This document shows, piece after piece, positions 29,876 to 38,933 of a stretch of DNA of 46,572 bases. The number at the start of each line of letters is the position of its first letter. Position 1 is the first letter of the stretch. The position numbers and the translations under genes were made by a program. Location of the stretch: assembly GCA_047030855.1 (NCBI GenBank), contig JBKYIJ010000005.1:1-46572 (forward strand), in the 5' to 3' direction. Origin of the DNA: QVMM01 sp047030855 (GTDB lineage Bacteria; Bacteroidota; Bacteroidia; Bacteroidales; Dysgonomonadaceae). The notes under the pieces were generated by a model. It was not told where the DNA came from, ran no database searches, and saw only the letters and a program-made list of their open reading frames with translations.

Positions 29876-30751
29876 TTACTTTGAGTTTATCAAATAATCA
29901 TTATTGAAATCATCGTTGAAATCCCCCTTTGTTGCAGGTGGGATAACGCCCCGTCCTATCTTCTTAACTACCGTTGCACACTCAAATTCACATTCAACGG
30001 ACGCTAAATTACCCTGCGTTTGCCATTTCGGGGTAATCAAAAACGTATCGCAATCGTATTTCCGTCCTTGACTATATACCGTAACAAAGTCACTCATACG
30101 AATTAACCGCATAACGTCGCAAAGGTATTCGGGTGCCAAAAAGATAAACCGAAACGTTTTTTCGGAAATCTGTTTTTCCGGGAAAAAATATCCGTCCCGT
30201 TCTTCTCCCTCTTCCTCAAACTTGTATTCCGGTTTTCCCAATTCCGAACAAACGTAAACACGATTTTTGAATTGTACACCCTCGTACACGATTTGCCCGC
30301 CGTCAACTTCCATGTTTTGCGCATCGCTCCACTCTATGCACAAATAACCATCCATTGAACCGCTAACCCATGTAAACACGTCCGAAACGAATGTATTAAC
30401 CCCGTCGTTTATCATTATCGTATAACGTCCCTCCGGGAATTTTAAAGCCATCGGCATAATACCCGGATAAACAATAACGTCATAACCGTAATTAGCGAAC
30501 CGGAATATTTGCAACCCGGTTTCTAACATTTGCTGCGTTATATCTCCCAATAAACGGGTTATCTTATAATCGTAAATCCGCACCCACTGAATCGCATTAG
30601 AGCGGGTCGGACGGATTATTTGAAACGGCAATAGTTTATTCAACGGCGTAAACAACGGGTAAACGTCGCCATACGCATAAGATTTGCGGAAATCTTGGTA
30701 TTCCCTGTTATTATAAAAGGGCAATACGGATAAATTGTTATTCGGTGTCAT
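29876..30751 (-). CDS. Tail/baseplate structural protein
   Basis: A 291-aa protein (MTPNNNLSVLPFYNNREYQDFRKSYAYGD...). Its beta-rich, aromatic composition and position between the 835-aa baseplate protein and the fibre suggest a distal-tail or baseplate component. It overlaps the upstream gene by 14 bases. The C-terminus is Asp/Asn-rich (KGDFNDDFNNDYLINSK). Family unknown. Confidence 0.72.
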   Translation of the reverse strand: MTPNNNLSVLPFYNNREYQDFRKSYAYGDVYPLFTPLNKLLPFQIIRPTRSNAIQWVRIYDYKITRLLGDITQQMLETGLQIFRFANYGYDVIVYPGIMPMALKFPEGRYTIMINDGVNTFVSDVFTWVSGSMDGYLCIEWSDAQNMEVDGGQIVYEGVQFKNRVYVCSELGKPEYKFEEEGEERDGYFFPEKQISEKTFRFIFLAPEYLCDVMRLIRMSDFVTVYSQGRKYDCDTFLITPKWQTQGNLASVECEFECATVVKKIGRGVIPPATKGDFNDDFNNDYLINSK

Positions 30752-31475
30752 ACTTCAATGTTGCTTTAATAGAACGACTATGCAAATTTACGCTTAATTT
30801 ATCAACTTGACCGTTACCCAAATAGGTTTTTATTAACTGCATTGGGTTGGGGTCATCATAAGCCGGGAAATTAAGCGTCTGTTTCTTCTTTCTCTCAATA
30901 CCGTATGCGTATGTATCGGTACCATTTACATTAACACGACGGGCGGGCAAATCATACATCCAATAAGGTTGTTGCAAATTGATAAATGCCAAATATCCAT
31001 TTTGCAAAAAATATTCCACGCCGTTAATCGTTTGTCGTGTAAACGGCAATATCCATTGGCTGCCGGATTGAGGCGGAACGGCGGCAAACAAGGCGAACCC
31101 GTCAGAACTCATATTTCCGGGGTTCAATAACATCATATCAATATCGGACGTGAAATTAGATATATTTATTTCCTCAATCTTTCCGGGCGTTACATACTTG
31201 CTTATTACCTGTATCGGGTACCCCTCAAACGGCGTTGTTACATCATCCATCCATTCAAATTGATACCTTTCCGCCAAATCAACCTTATCAAATGAATATT
31301 CCGACGTGTTAAACGCCCACGCCTTGCCGTTACGCAAATTTATTTCCTGTGTCAAATCTCGACTAACTACAACATTCCCGCCGTATGAACCACCGTTTTT
31401 AAAATACTGAACGTGTTCAATTTTAAATTTGCCTCCCTCAATAAACCAATAGCACTTAAAACAATCTCGCAACAT
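30738..31475 (-). CDS. Large baseplate protein, C-terminal fragment
   Basis: 245 aa ending HSRSIKATLKYDTE. The frame is open upstream as APTTLQQFTNMLRDCFKCYWF. Removing one A from the six-A run near 31509 joins it to the fragment at 31456-32061 (AQKAPTTLQQF). It is part of a single protein of about 835 aa spanning 33246-30738. Likely virion tail protein; exact role unknown. Confidence 0.72.
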   Translation of the reverse strand: MLRDCFKCYWFIEGGKFKIEHVQYFKNGGSYGGNVVVSRDLTQEINLRNGKAWAFNTSEYSFDKVDLAERYQFEWMDDVTTPFEGYPIQVISKYVTPGKIEEINISNFTSDIDMMLLNPGNMSSDGFALFAAVPPQSGSQWILPFTRQTINGVEYFLQNGYLAFINLQQPYWMYDLPARRVNVNGTDTYAYGIERKKKQTLNFPAYDDPNPMQLIKTYLGNGQVDKLSVNLHSRSIKATLKYDTE

Positions 31476-32061
31476 ATTGGTAAATTGTTGTAAGGTCGTC
31501 GGGGCTTTTTTGTGCGGGTTGCTGATATTCGCCGTTTATAATATTGGTTTTCTGCGATACAAGCAACCGGAAATTCAAACCGGAAATTGGATTATTCCCA
31601 CTATATAAAAATTGGCTATATTCCGCCGTGGCTTCATGCTTAACGCCCGGTGCAATCTCATTGAGCAAAACAGAAATACAGGATGCAACCGGGAACGCAT
31701 CACGCAAAGTATATTCTTTCCGGGCTTTCTCTTCTAATATCCAATCCATCAGATAAAAGCCAAACCACAACGACGCATAACGCCACGTTGACCGGGCAAT
31801 TGGGTAAAAGGTTTGCCCGTATATGGAATAAGGCGGGCGGAAATACTTCCCGTTATCCGCTAACCCCCACTCGGTTGGCGTATCGGAAAACCTGTTAGAA
31901 ATAAATGCCACATCAATTGCGTAACCAATTGCACGGCTATAATTACGGTTATTATCAACAATATCGTCGGCGGGCAACGGATATGTATTTAAGTCGTCGA
32001 TTTTATCAACATCACACAAATAACGGGCATAAATATTGTAAGACTTCATATCTGCGTGCAT
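31456..32061 (-). CDS. Large baseplate protein, third fragment
   Basis: 201 aa in this frame (MHADMKSYNIYARYLCDVDKIDDLNTY...); the first Met is internal. Upstream the frame reads FYTLEFDLNAAEGSGATGT. Adding one T to the four-T run near 32116 joins it to the preceding fragment (DEPFYTLEF). The stop after YQYVARLF is an artefact of the next indel. Confidence 0.7.
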   Translation of the reverse strand: MHADMKSYNIYARYLCDVDKIDDLNTYPLPADDIVDNNRNYSRAIGYAIDVAFISNRFSDTPTEWGLADNGKYFRPPYSIYGQTFYPIARSTWRYASLWFGFYLMDWILEEKARKEYTLRDAFPVASCISVLLNEIAPGVKHEATAEYSQFLYSGNNPISGLNFRLLVSQKTNIINGEYQQPAQKSPDDLTTIYQYVARLF

Positions 32062-32105
32062 TGTTCCGGTTGCCCCGGAACCCTCGGCGGCGTTTAAATC
32101 AAACT

Positions 32106-32648
32106 CTAATGTATAAAAGGTTCATCCGTTATTTTTGCATATTCAAACATTATCACATCATCCGATTGGCGGCGTATTTGTACAGAAGCTGCCCCAAATG
32201 GTATGCCCCCGCCTAAACGTTTTTGCGAAATAAGGATATAATAACCATTGCTATTGTCCGGGTATAAATTTCCTGTAAATTCGTCAGCACTTGAACCCGT
32301 CGCCATTCGTCCCGAATACAAACCCGCTACCGCCGACGGAGTACCTCCGGATGTTATTTGTATCTCTTTTAATATATTGCACAAAGCAAAATGATATGTT
32401 TGAATTAGTGCGCTTTGGTCTGTTGTGGCGTTTGCGTCTTGCTCCCAATTCGTACCGCCCAAAAAACATGAAACAATAGTATCGCCCGGCACATATATTT
32501 GAATCAACGGGCGTTTGTTTATGGTTATTCGTTGAACCGACGGGGCTAACGTTATTAAATTATACTCCTTTTCCAAACCCGCCAACACATCGTTATATTC
32601 GTCTATCGTGTCCGGTTGTACGGTTACTTTTCTTATCATAGTCAACAA
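32106..32648 (-). CDS. Large baseplate protein, second fragment
   Basis: 180 aa in this frame, starting MLTMIRKVTVQPDTIDEYNDVLAGLEKEYNL. Deleting one A from the AAAA run near 32631 joins it to the upstream fragment as DYDKKVTVQPD, which reads naturally. The middle contains QIYVPGDTIVSCFLGGTNWEQ and a Gly/Ser-rich region. Confidence 0.7.
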   Translation of the reverse strand: MLTMIRKVTVQPDTIDEYNDVLAGLEKEYNLITLAPSVQRITINKRPLIQIYVPGDTIVSCFLGGTNWEQDANATTDQSALIQTYHFALCNILKEIQITSGGTPSAVAGLYSGRMATGSSADEFTGNLYPDNSNGYYILISQKRLGGGIPFGAASVQIRRQSDDVIMFEYAKITDEPFIH

Positions 32649-33246
32649 ACGTACAATCGGTTTTCATAAATTGCCCGGAATAATATACCGTCCATGTTTT
32701 GCCGCCGTCGTTGCTTTTCTCAATCTGCAATAAAAACGTCGTATCAAATGGCTTATTATTGATATAATCGTAATCATCCCGGATAAACGATAATTTGCCG
32801 GATAATTTAGCCCGGTAAAAACGTTGGTTTGTCTCTAATTCGTATTCCTTTGCCAAATCATCCTTATAATTGGGATGCACGGTATAAGGGGCAATATAGT
32901 TTTCCGCATCCATCGTTCCAAATCTCAACCATGCCGTACCCGCACGACGGGACGACAAAGTAAAATTAACCCGGACGTATGCCGCCCCGCTTGGTATATC
33001 AAATTCCACATTTGCAGCCGGGGGATTAGAACCAAAATTTGATATTATATTTTTGTTTGAATCGTACCAAACCCCGGCATTTTGCGGGGCGGTACTCATA
33101 TACATTTTTCGGGGGTAAACATTAGTAACGGGTATATATTCCTTTGTGTAGGAATAATTGGGGTTTACGTGGGTGCCTTCCGTTCCCACTGCATACCCAT
33201 CAACAAAGAACGTGTTTACAAATCCAAATCTATAAATCGGGTTCAT
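32593..33246 (-). CDS. Large baseplate protein, N-terminal fragment
   Basis: 217 aa starting MNPIYRFGFVNTFFVDGYAV at a clear ATG, 3 bases after the tape-measure stop. It contains a beta module (VWYDSNKNIIS...VEFDIPSGAAYVRVNFTLS) that resembles modules in the tail fibre and SGNH protein. The stretch SNRTTGHDRRI at its end is out of frame; the true continuation is the fragment at 32106-32648. Confidence 0.72.
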   Translation of the reverse strand: MNPIYRFGFVNTFFVDGYAVGTEGTHVNPNYSYTKEYIPVTNVYPRKMYMSTAPQNAGVWYDSNKNIISNFGSNPPAANVEFDIPSGAAYVRVNFTLSSRRAGTAWLRFGTMDAENYIAPYTVHPNYKDDLAKEYELETNQRFYRAKLSGKLSFIRDDYDYINNKPFDTTFLLQIEKSNDGGKTWTVYYSGQFMKTDCTFVDYDKKSNRTTGHDRRI

Positions 33247-33249
33247 ATC

Positions 33250-35592
33250 TTAACTTTTAAATTTACGTGTCAAATTCTTATATACTTCAACAACATTTCC
33301 GTTGCCATCCACATAACGGCGGCGGCGGTTTTGTTCCTTAATCTCCCGTACATCGTCTTTCAAATCCCGCAAATCCGGCGTACTGCCTTGTTGCAGGGAA
33401 ATATTAACGCCATCGGTGTTGTAAGCGTTTAAGTACTTTTTGGCAAAGGTGCCACGGTTCAAACTATTAATAACGTCCGGAATAATCCGGCGGTATTTCC
33501 GGGAATTTCGTTTATTGATAACGGCGAAAAATTCCCCACCCTCGGCACGTCGCCGGGTTCCGTCCGGCTTGGTTCCTAAATCCACATCGTCGCCGGATTG
33601 GTGCGAACCTCCGTTCAATAATTCAACCGTACCATCGCCGTAACTTTCGGTTCCTTGACCTGCATTAGATTGTTTAGCCAATTGCGCCGCCTTAATCTTT
33701 GAGGCTGCAAACGAACCCCACATTACGGCAATTGCAGGAATTGCAAACGGGAATCCCAATTGCGACCAAATCAAAGCAGAAGCCGTTACAAGGTTTCCTA
33801 TTTGTTGTATCGTCTGTATTGCCGCCTGTGCCTTTTGCGCCTTTTGTTGCTCCTTTAGGGCTTTTTCTTGGTTCTTTTTCGCCATATCTAACTCCTTTTG
33901 CGCCATTGCAACGTTATTGGCGTAACCGTTCGCCCGTGCTTCTAATTCCGCATCTAAACGGCGTTGGCTTGCGTCAACTTCTTGGTCGGCGGCACTAACG
34001 GCGGCTTCGGCGGCTTGTACCTTGGCATCCAAAAAACTATTCAATTGTTCAATAGCAAATTCAACGGATGTACTAATTGCCTCCTTTTGGTCGTCGTCCA
34101 AATTCAGACCAAACAACCCGTATATATCGTTACCCCGTTCGTCGCCTTTGCTTTTCTCAATTTCTTGGTCTATTTTGGCAATGGTGTTTTGAACCGTTTG
34201 CAACTCGGCATCCGTCATTTTAACGCCCGCCGCTTTGTTCAACTCCAATATCTTTTGCAACCGTGCCTTTTCTTGCTCCAACCGGAACCGGGTTTTCTTT
34301 TCCTCTGAATTGCGGATTAAATCAAACTCCGAAGCCTCTAATGCTTGTTGTTGGTCGAATAACATTAACGCCCGTTGTTGGTTTAACTCGGTTGTTTGGC
34401 GCAATACCTCGGCATCATATTTGGCATTAATATCCGCTTCCGATTGGCGAACGTCTTCGGCTAACTGCCTATTTTGTGCCAATTCGATTGCCCGTTGTTG
34501 CTGTAATAGTTGAATACGCAAATTTATTTCCTCCTGCGAACCCTCCCGGACGGCATCTAATTGTAATTGCGTCCGGTCTGCGGCGGCTTGCATTTGGTTA
34601 ATTGTAATTTGGTCGTTTAATTCTCCCAAACTCTTTGCATATTGTTGCTGCAAAAGGATTTGTTGGTTTAACAACTCGGTTGTTTGCGTTTCGGTTAATC
34701 CCCGCTCCGTTTCTAAACGGGTTGTAATATCTTGTATCTGTCTTTCATACTCAACCCGTAATTGTTCCCGTTGCTTTTCCGCCCCCTCTGCCATTAAAGC
34801 AATTCGAGCATCCTGCGTTGTCCGTTGTGCAGCTAATTCCGCCGCCCGTTGTTCATTCTCAATGTTAGCCAAATCAATTGCTAATTGTTCACGCAATAAA
34901 ACTATTTGTTCGTTCAGTGCCTTACGAGCATTAACGGTTAAATTGGTTTCGGTTCTCAACTGCAATTGTATATCAGCAATCGCACGGGCGTTGGCGGCTT
35001 GTGTTTGCGCCTGTCTTTGCTTGTATGTATCTTGGATTAATGCAATACGGGTATCTTCCGCCTTACGTAATATATCGGTTTCCGCTTTTGCTGCATCCCG
35101 GTTTTCCTGCAAACGTTGGGCGGCTTGTATCTTTCTTTCGGCTTCTAAATCCGCCCCCTCTGTTAATAGATTAACGGCAATATCAACCGATTTTCCGGTA
35201 TTATCTATTTGCCCCTGTATTGCCTCAATCGCATCATCAACCTTAACTTTATCAATTTTCCCGTCTAAATCAACGTCTATTTTTATAGTCTTATCCCCTT
35301 GAGCTTTGGCGTTGTTTACTTGAACTAACATTTCCTGTAATTGCTTCAACTTTGCCCGGTTCGCCTCCAAATTATCTATTTCCTCGCCATAAAAACCAAC
35401 GCTTTTGTTGTGCGCCCGTATCCGTTCCGCTAATATTTCGTCCTCTATTTTACGGGTTTCGGATAATGAAGCGTTGCGGGCTTTGGCAACATTCAATTCC
35501 CGGTTCAATTGTGCAATACGTTCGTTGCTTACCCGGTTCATTTCGGTTGCCTCGGTTTCCAGATAATCCCAACCAAACTTTTTGCGCTTCAT
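33250..35592 (-). CDS. Tail tape measure protein, main part
   Basis: 780 aa in this frame, starting artificially at MKRKKFGWDY. Most of it is heptad-rich, Gln/Ala/Glu-rich coiled coil (about 1-570), with a short hydrophobic segment (TASALIWSQLGFPFAIPAIAVMWGSF) near 650, as in tape measure proteins that set tail length and penetrate the envelope. It joins the fragment at 35622-36749 through two one-base corrections, giving about 1,160 aa. Confidence 0.85.
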   Translation of the reverse strand: MKRKKFGWDYLETEATEMNRVSNERIAQLNRELNVAKARNASLSETRKIEDEILAERIRAHNKSVGFYGEEIDNLEANRAKLKQLQEMLVQVNNAKAQGDKTIKIDVDLDGKIDKVKVDDAIEAIQGQIDNTGKSVDIAVNLLTEGADLEAERKIQAAQRLQENRDAAKAETDILRKAEDTRIALIQDTYKQRQAQTQAANARAIADIQLQLRTETNLTVNARKALNEQIVLLREQLAIDLANIENEQRAAELAAQRTTQDARIALMAEGAEKQREQLRVEYERQIQDITTRLETERGLTETQTTELLNQQILLQQQYAKSLGELNDQITINQMQAAADRTQLQLDAVREGSQEEINLRIQLLQQQRAIELAQNRQLAEDVRQSEADINAKYDAEVLRQTTELNQQRALMLFDQQQALEASEFDLIRNSEEKKTRFRLEQEKARLQKILELNKAAGVKMTDAELQTVQNTIAKIDQEIEKSKGDERGNDIYGLFGLNLDDDQKEAISTSVEFAIEQLNSFLDAKVQAAEAAVSAADQEVDASQRRLDAELEARANGYANNVAMAQKELDMAKKNQEKALKEQQKAQKAQAAIQTIQQIGNLVTASALIWSQLGFPFAIPAIAVMWGSFAASKIKAAQLAKQSNAGQGTESYGDGTVELLNGGSHQSGDDVDLGTKPDGTRRRAEGGEFFAVINKRNSRKYRRIIPDVINSLNRGTFAKKYLNAYNTDGVNISLQQGSTPDLRDLKDDVREIKEQNRRRRYVDGNGNVVEVYKNLTRKFKS

Positions 35593-35621
35593 TTAATTTT
35601 TGTTGGTTCTTTGCCGACTTA

Positions 35622-36749
35622 TCAGTATTTGAGGCAAACAGGACTAAAGCCCCCACAACCGTAACCAAAAGCCAAAGCCAAAAGAACATAAGGATTAGCC
35701 GACGCAATCAGATTAAACGCCTTTTGCGCAACGGTTGCCGCCAACGTCGCCTTTGTCCCTTGAATGGTAACAAGGCGGTTATATACTTGTGCCTTACTCA
35801 ATGCCGCCATTTGTATGCGGGAAATACCCAACATTAATGCCGATTGTTTTTGTACGGCGTTTTGAATAGCTTGCACCCCGGTTGTTATTGCGATTGCCGC
35901 CTGTAACTTCTTTTGCGCTTCTTCGACTTCCTCGCTTTCAGACCCGAACAACTCCATTGCGCCCGTAAATGCGGCAAATCCACCGGATGCACCCGCCGCA
36001 AATCCTAATACCGCATCCAAATCGGATGTATCAGAAGCCATATTTGTAATTTCGGCGGTTGCATCCTTAACAGCATCACGCAATACGGCGGTTTCTTGAC
36101 TTAATCGTCTGTATTCCTCGGTTCCCTGTTTGCCCTCCAAACGCATTAATGCCAACTCCTTTGTTTGGTTTTCAATTTGAGTTGTTAAACCTTTGGCGGC
36201 ATCCGAATAATTACCGACGTTTAGCGACGTTTTCCCGGTTGCTTCTTGCAATCGTTTCATTTCTTCGTATATTGCTTTGGTTTCAGCAACCAATTTGCGC
36301 CCCTCTTCCGTCGCCTCCCGTTCCTCAACCGTCATATTGTTAAGGTATATCTTATTAATGGAATATTGAGCGGACAAACGATTATACGACCCCTCGGCGG
36401 ATTGATTTAACCGGGTCGTTAGTTTATTCAATTCGTTTGCCTCTTTTTGGGCTTGCTTCAATTCGGCTAATCGTTTGGCGTTCTCACTTTCCGCAAACGC
36501 CAAATCCCGTGCCGCCCGTGTTAATTTATCGGTGTCATTCGACGCACCCCGGATTGTTTTACGTCCGCTTTCCGTCGCACCGCTTACACTTTCCAACGCT
36601 GCCTTAACCGTGATTGCCTCGCTTTTGATATTATTCAAAGTGTTCATATAAGCGTCGCTCAATTGGTCTAATTGCGCAATCAACTTTGTAATACTATCGT
36701 CCGGCTTTACAAGGTCGCTATATTTAATTGGGTTGTTATTATCTGCCAT
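35622..36749 (-). CDS. Tail tape measure protein, N-terminal part
   Basis: 375 aa from ATG 36749 (MADNNNPIKYSDLVKPDD; the codon 6 bases upstream is TTG). Coiled coil with a Gly/Ala-rich hydrophobic patch (LGFAAGASGGFAAFTGAMELFG) and NPYVLLALA. It then goes out of frame: one T removed near 35663 restores LALVTVVGALVLFASNTDKSAKNQQ, and one A added near 35583 restores EAQKKFGWDYLETEATEM into the main part. Confidence 0.85.
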   Translation of the reverse strand: MADNNNPIKYSDLVKPDDSITKLIAQLDQLSDAYMNTLNNIKSEAITVKAALESVSGATESGRKTIRGASNDTDKLTRAARDLAFAESENAKRLAELKQAQKEANELNKLTTRLNQSAEGSYNRLSAQYSINKIYLNNMTVEEREATEEGRKLVAETKAIYEEMKRLQEATGKTSLNVGNYSDAAKGLTTQIENQTKELALMRLEGKQGTEEYRRLSQETAVLRDAVKDATAEITNMASDTSDLDAVLGFAAGASGGFAAFTGAMELFGSESEEVEEAQKKLQAAIAITTGVQAIQNAVQKQSALMLGISRIQMAALSKAQVYNRLVTIQGTKATLAATVAQKAFNLIASANPYVLLALAFGYGCGGFSPVCLKY

Positions 36750-36845
36750 AATCAACGTTATTTGCGGGCAATTTGCCCCGTATTCAATTATCTTTTCCTT
36801 TTAATGTAGTTAATCATCCAAAGAAAGAAAACGCCGGAAATCGCC

Positions 36846-37619
36846 TTATTTGCCGCCTTTATTTCCTTTCCTTGGTTTTAGCAACTCTTTTATCCTCTCA
36901 AACGCATTGTAATACTCTAAAACGGTGTACTTTTTTGGCTCCGGTACGTGCAAATGTTGCGATATGGTTAAGCACATATTTTCAAATTGCTTATCGTACT
37001 GAATTTCCATGTTATCGGAACCACTAAACACAACCGGACGATTGTATAACAATAACATCGTTGTGATTTTGTCTATTTCCGCCCTCTTATCCTCTGTATC
37101 GCCGTTAATGATAGCATCTAACATTATCATTGTGCGGTGCCTCAATTCGTCGTAATATTCCTTAACCATGGCATCATCGAACAACCGGGGGAAATACATT
37201 TGCAATTCTTCATCTATTTTTTTTTTGACCGCTTCCATTTGGGCGGTCAACTCTTTAATAGGAACATCGCCGAACATATCGACGACCTTTTGCAAACCAT
37301 CATCCGACAAATCGTTGCACGGGTTCCCATTGATAGACTTAACTAATACGGCAAAGGCTAAATGTTTGGGGCTTATCCCGGTTTGAATGAAATACACGTT
37401 TTGCCGCATATTATCCAATTCAATTGCCGCCAATTCCGGGGTTTTACTTCGTGCGTATCTCATAGCCTTTTCAATGTGCGTATCAAAATCCTGTAAGTCC
37501 GAACCAATCCCGGCATCAACTAACAACATTTTGTTATACTTGTGAAAACGCATCATCGGCAAATCGTCGATTGCGTCGTAAATCTCAACCGTATAATCTC
37601 CTATCTTAACCGTTCTCAT
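36846..37619 (-). CDS. Probable tail assembly chaperone
   Basis: A 257-aa protein from ATG 37619 (MRTVKIGDYTVEIYDAIDDLPMMRFHKYNKML...), helical and acidic, sitting immediately before the tape measure. That is the usual place for the chaperone that coats tape measure during tail assembly. No slippery-sequence frameshift product was identified. The start overlaps the membrane-protein stop by 4 bases. Longer in-frame starts would read over that gene and are unlikely. Confidence 0.65.
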   Translation of the reverse strand: MRTVKIGDYTVEIYDAIDDLPMMRFHKYNKMLLVDAGIGSDLQDFDTHIEKAMRYARSKTPELAAIELDNMRQNVYFIQTGISPKHLAFAVLVKSINGNPCNDLSDDGLQKVVDMFGDVPIKELTAQMEAVKKKIDEELQMYFPRLFDDAMVKEYYDELRHRTMIMLDAIINGDTEDKRAEIDKITTMLLLYNRPVVFSGSDNMEIQYDKQFENMCLTISQHLHVPEPKKYTVLEYYNAFERIKELLKPRKGNKGGK

Positions 37620-37873
37620 AGCAAAAACCGTGTTATCATTGTTGAACAAAAGGGAATCAGCAATAACGCCGGGTTCCCGGTTATAAACACCAAAAGGATT
37701 GCCAACGCAACCCCCGCCCAAAAGGACAAACAGAACTCGCAATTAAACATCTTTGCGAAAAAGTCGTTGCCGTGGACTTGCACCCATTCGACAACACCCC
37801 ATTTCGATAACAGGGTTAAACCGAACGCCGCCACCAAAGCGACCATAACCGTATAATATAAAAATGCTGCCAT
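37616..37873 (-). CDS. DUF1360-like small membrane protein
   Basis: An 85-aa protein with two hydrophobic segments (FLYYTVMVALVAAFGLTLL and FWAGVALAILLVFITGNPALLLIPF) and CEFCLSFWAGVAL, resembling the CxxC-x-G/S-F-W signature of DUF1360 membrane proteins. It is unusual within tail genes. It might act in entry, superinfection control or assembly at the membrane. It overlaps the chaperone-like gene by 4 bases. Confidence 0.7.
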   Translation of the reverse strand: MAAFLYYTVMVALVAAFGLTLLSKWGVVEWVQVHGNDFFAKMFNCEFCLSFWAGVALAILLVFITGNPALLLIPFCSTMITRFLL

Positions 37874-37884
37874 ACTAATTGTAC

Positions 37885-38223
37885 TTATTCAGTTAAACAC
37901 GTTTCATCAATCCCCAATTCCCCGGCAAACCGAAATCCGGCGAACGGGTGCATTAGAAATTGATTATCTATTTCATCCAACGTAAACCCGGCAAATATGT
38001 TTTCCGCCTTGGTATATACTTGGTTTATCTTCATTGAACCGGAACGCAACCATATACCGCCGTTCAATACTCGCATGATTTGTTGCTTTACCGCCTCCGT
38101 GTTGCGGTTGTTCGGGTCGTTGGTTATCGTGCGCATATCAAACCAAAAGATAATCGAAAACGGCGTTGTATATTTGTTTTGTTCGCCGGGAAACCAATCA
38201 ATTTGTTGGGGGTCGTCTAACAC
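37885..38223 (-). CDS. Neck/tail protein, C-terminal fragment
   Basis: 112 aa (MLDDPQQIDWFPGEQNKYTTPFSIIFWFDMR...). The frame is open upstream as APDSNIGNFSFFVLDDPQQ. Deleting one C from the six-C run near 38262 fuses it to the fragment at 38249-38455, giving 189 aa. Position between head-completion and chaperone genes suggests a neck or tail-terminator protein. Confidence 0.68.
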   Translation of the reverse strand: MLDDPQQIDWFPGEQNKYTTPFSIIFWFDMRTITNDPNNRNTEAVKQQIMRVLNGGIWLRSGSMKINQVYTKAENIFAGFTLDEIDNQFLMHPFAGFRFAGELGIDETCLTE

Positions 38224-38248
38224 GAAAAACGAAAAATTCCCAATATTG

Positions 38249-38455
38249 CTATCGGGGGGCGATTAGCATATACTCGTTACCTCCGACGTAAATATTAGGG
38301 GTATAATATCGTTTCCCTTGTATGGACTTAACCAACCGTTCCGAACGTCCAAAGGAATAATTAAGCCACGGTAGCCCGTCGGCTAATCCTTGTTGTATGA
38401 ATCCAATAACCCGGTCGAATAATTCCGGGTTCTTAATAATCGGTACTCTATCCAT
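38249..38455 (-). CDS. Neck/tail protein, N-terminal fragment
   Basis: 68 aa (MDRVPIIKNPELFDRVIGFIQQGLADGLPWL...) ending at IAPR in a homopolymer; the corrected reading is LIAPDSNIGNF. It overlaps the upstream gene by 8 bases. The 189-aa joined product is consistent with a phage tail-completion protein by size and order only. Confidence 0.68.
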   Translation of the reverse strand: MDRVPIIKNPELFDRVIGFIQQGLADGLPWLNYSFGRSERLVKSIQGKRYYTPNIYVGGNEYMLIAPR

Positions 38456-38924
38456 TTCCGTAAATTGTTTTTTTAGCCTTGGTTAGCAAATCCGGGTAAA
38501 TGTACTGCCAAATGAGTTTAGCAATGTTTTCATTCGTCAACCCTAATATTTGCCGTCCGTACTTCTTTATCAAATCCTCCGTTTTGAAATCCGACGCTTT
38601 AATTTCAAATTGTTTATCGCCGACTTCCAAAAAGAAACTACTTTCAAAATCGCCCTCATCCCGCAAAGTTACCCGGTTTGTCGGTTGTCCTTTTTCCTCT
38701 TTTATCGCAATGGTTAGCGGGGTATAAGGTCGGTAATCCATAATATCAACGCCCAATCGGTTAATACCCTGTTCAAACAATTGTTCCTCGGCGTTGGCAT
38801 CAATGATAAACGCCGTTGTATATCCGTCGTCTATTGCATCCCGGATTAATAACCCGGACGTTAAACCGTCGTTGAACCTAACGACCCGGTTACGCAAATC
38901 TAATATTGATTGCAACCCCGCCAT
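38448..38924 (-). CDS. Head-tail connector or neck protein
   Basis: A 158-aa protein (MAGLQSILDLRNRVVRFNDGLTSGLLIRDAIDDGYT...). Alpha/beta composition, size and order downstream of the capsid suggest a connector or head-closure protein. No definitive motif. It overlaps the neck gene by 8 bases. Confidence 0.66.
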   Translation of the reverse strand: MAGLQSILDLRNRVVRFNDGLTSGLLIRDAIDDGYTTAFIIDANAEEQLFEQGINRLGVDIMDYRPYTPLTIAIKEEKGQPTNRVTLRDEGDFESSFFLEVGDKQFEIKASDFKTEDLIKKYGRQILGLTNENIAKLIWQYIYPDLLTKAKKTIYGNG

Positions 38925-38933
38925 ATCTTACAA

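Noticed and set aside
35450..35707. An 85-codon frame as a programmed frameshift product in the tape measure region
   Set aside because: The break needs two opposite one-base corrections within homopolymers and has no slippery heptamer; it is the true middle of the tape measure, not a separate product.
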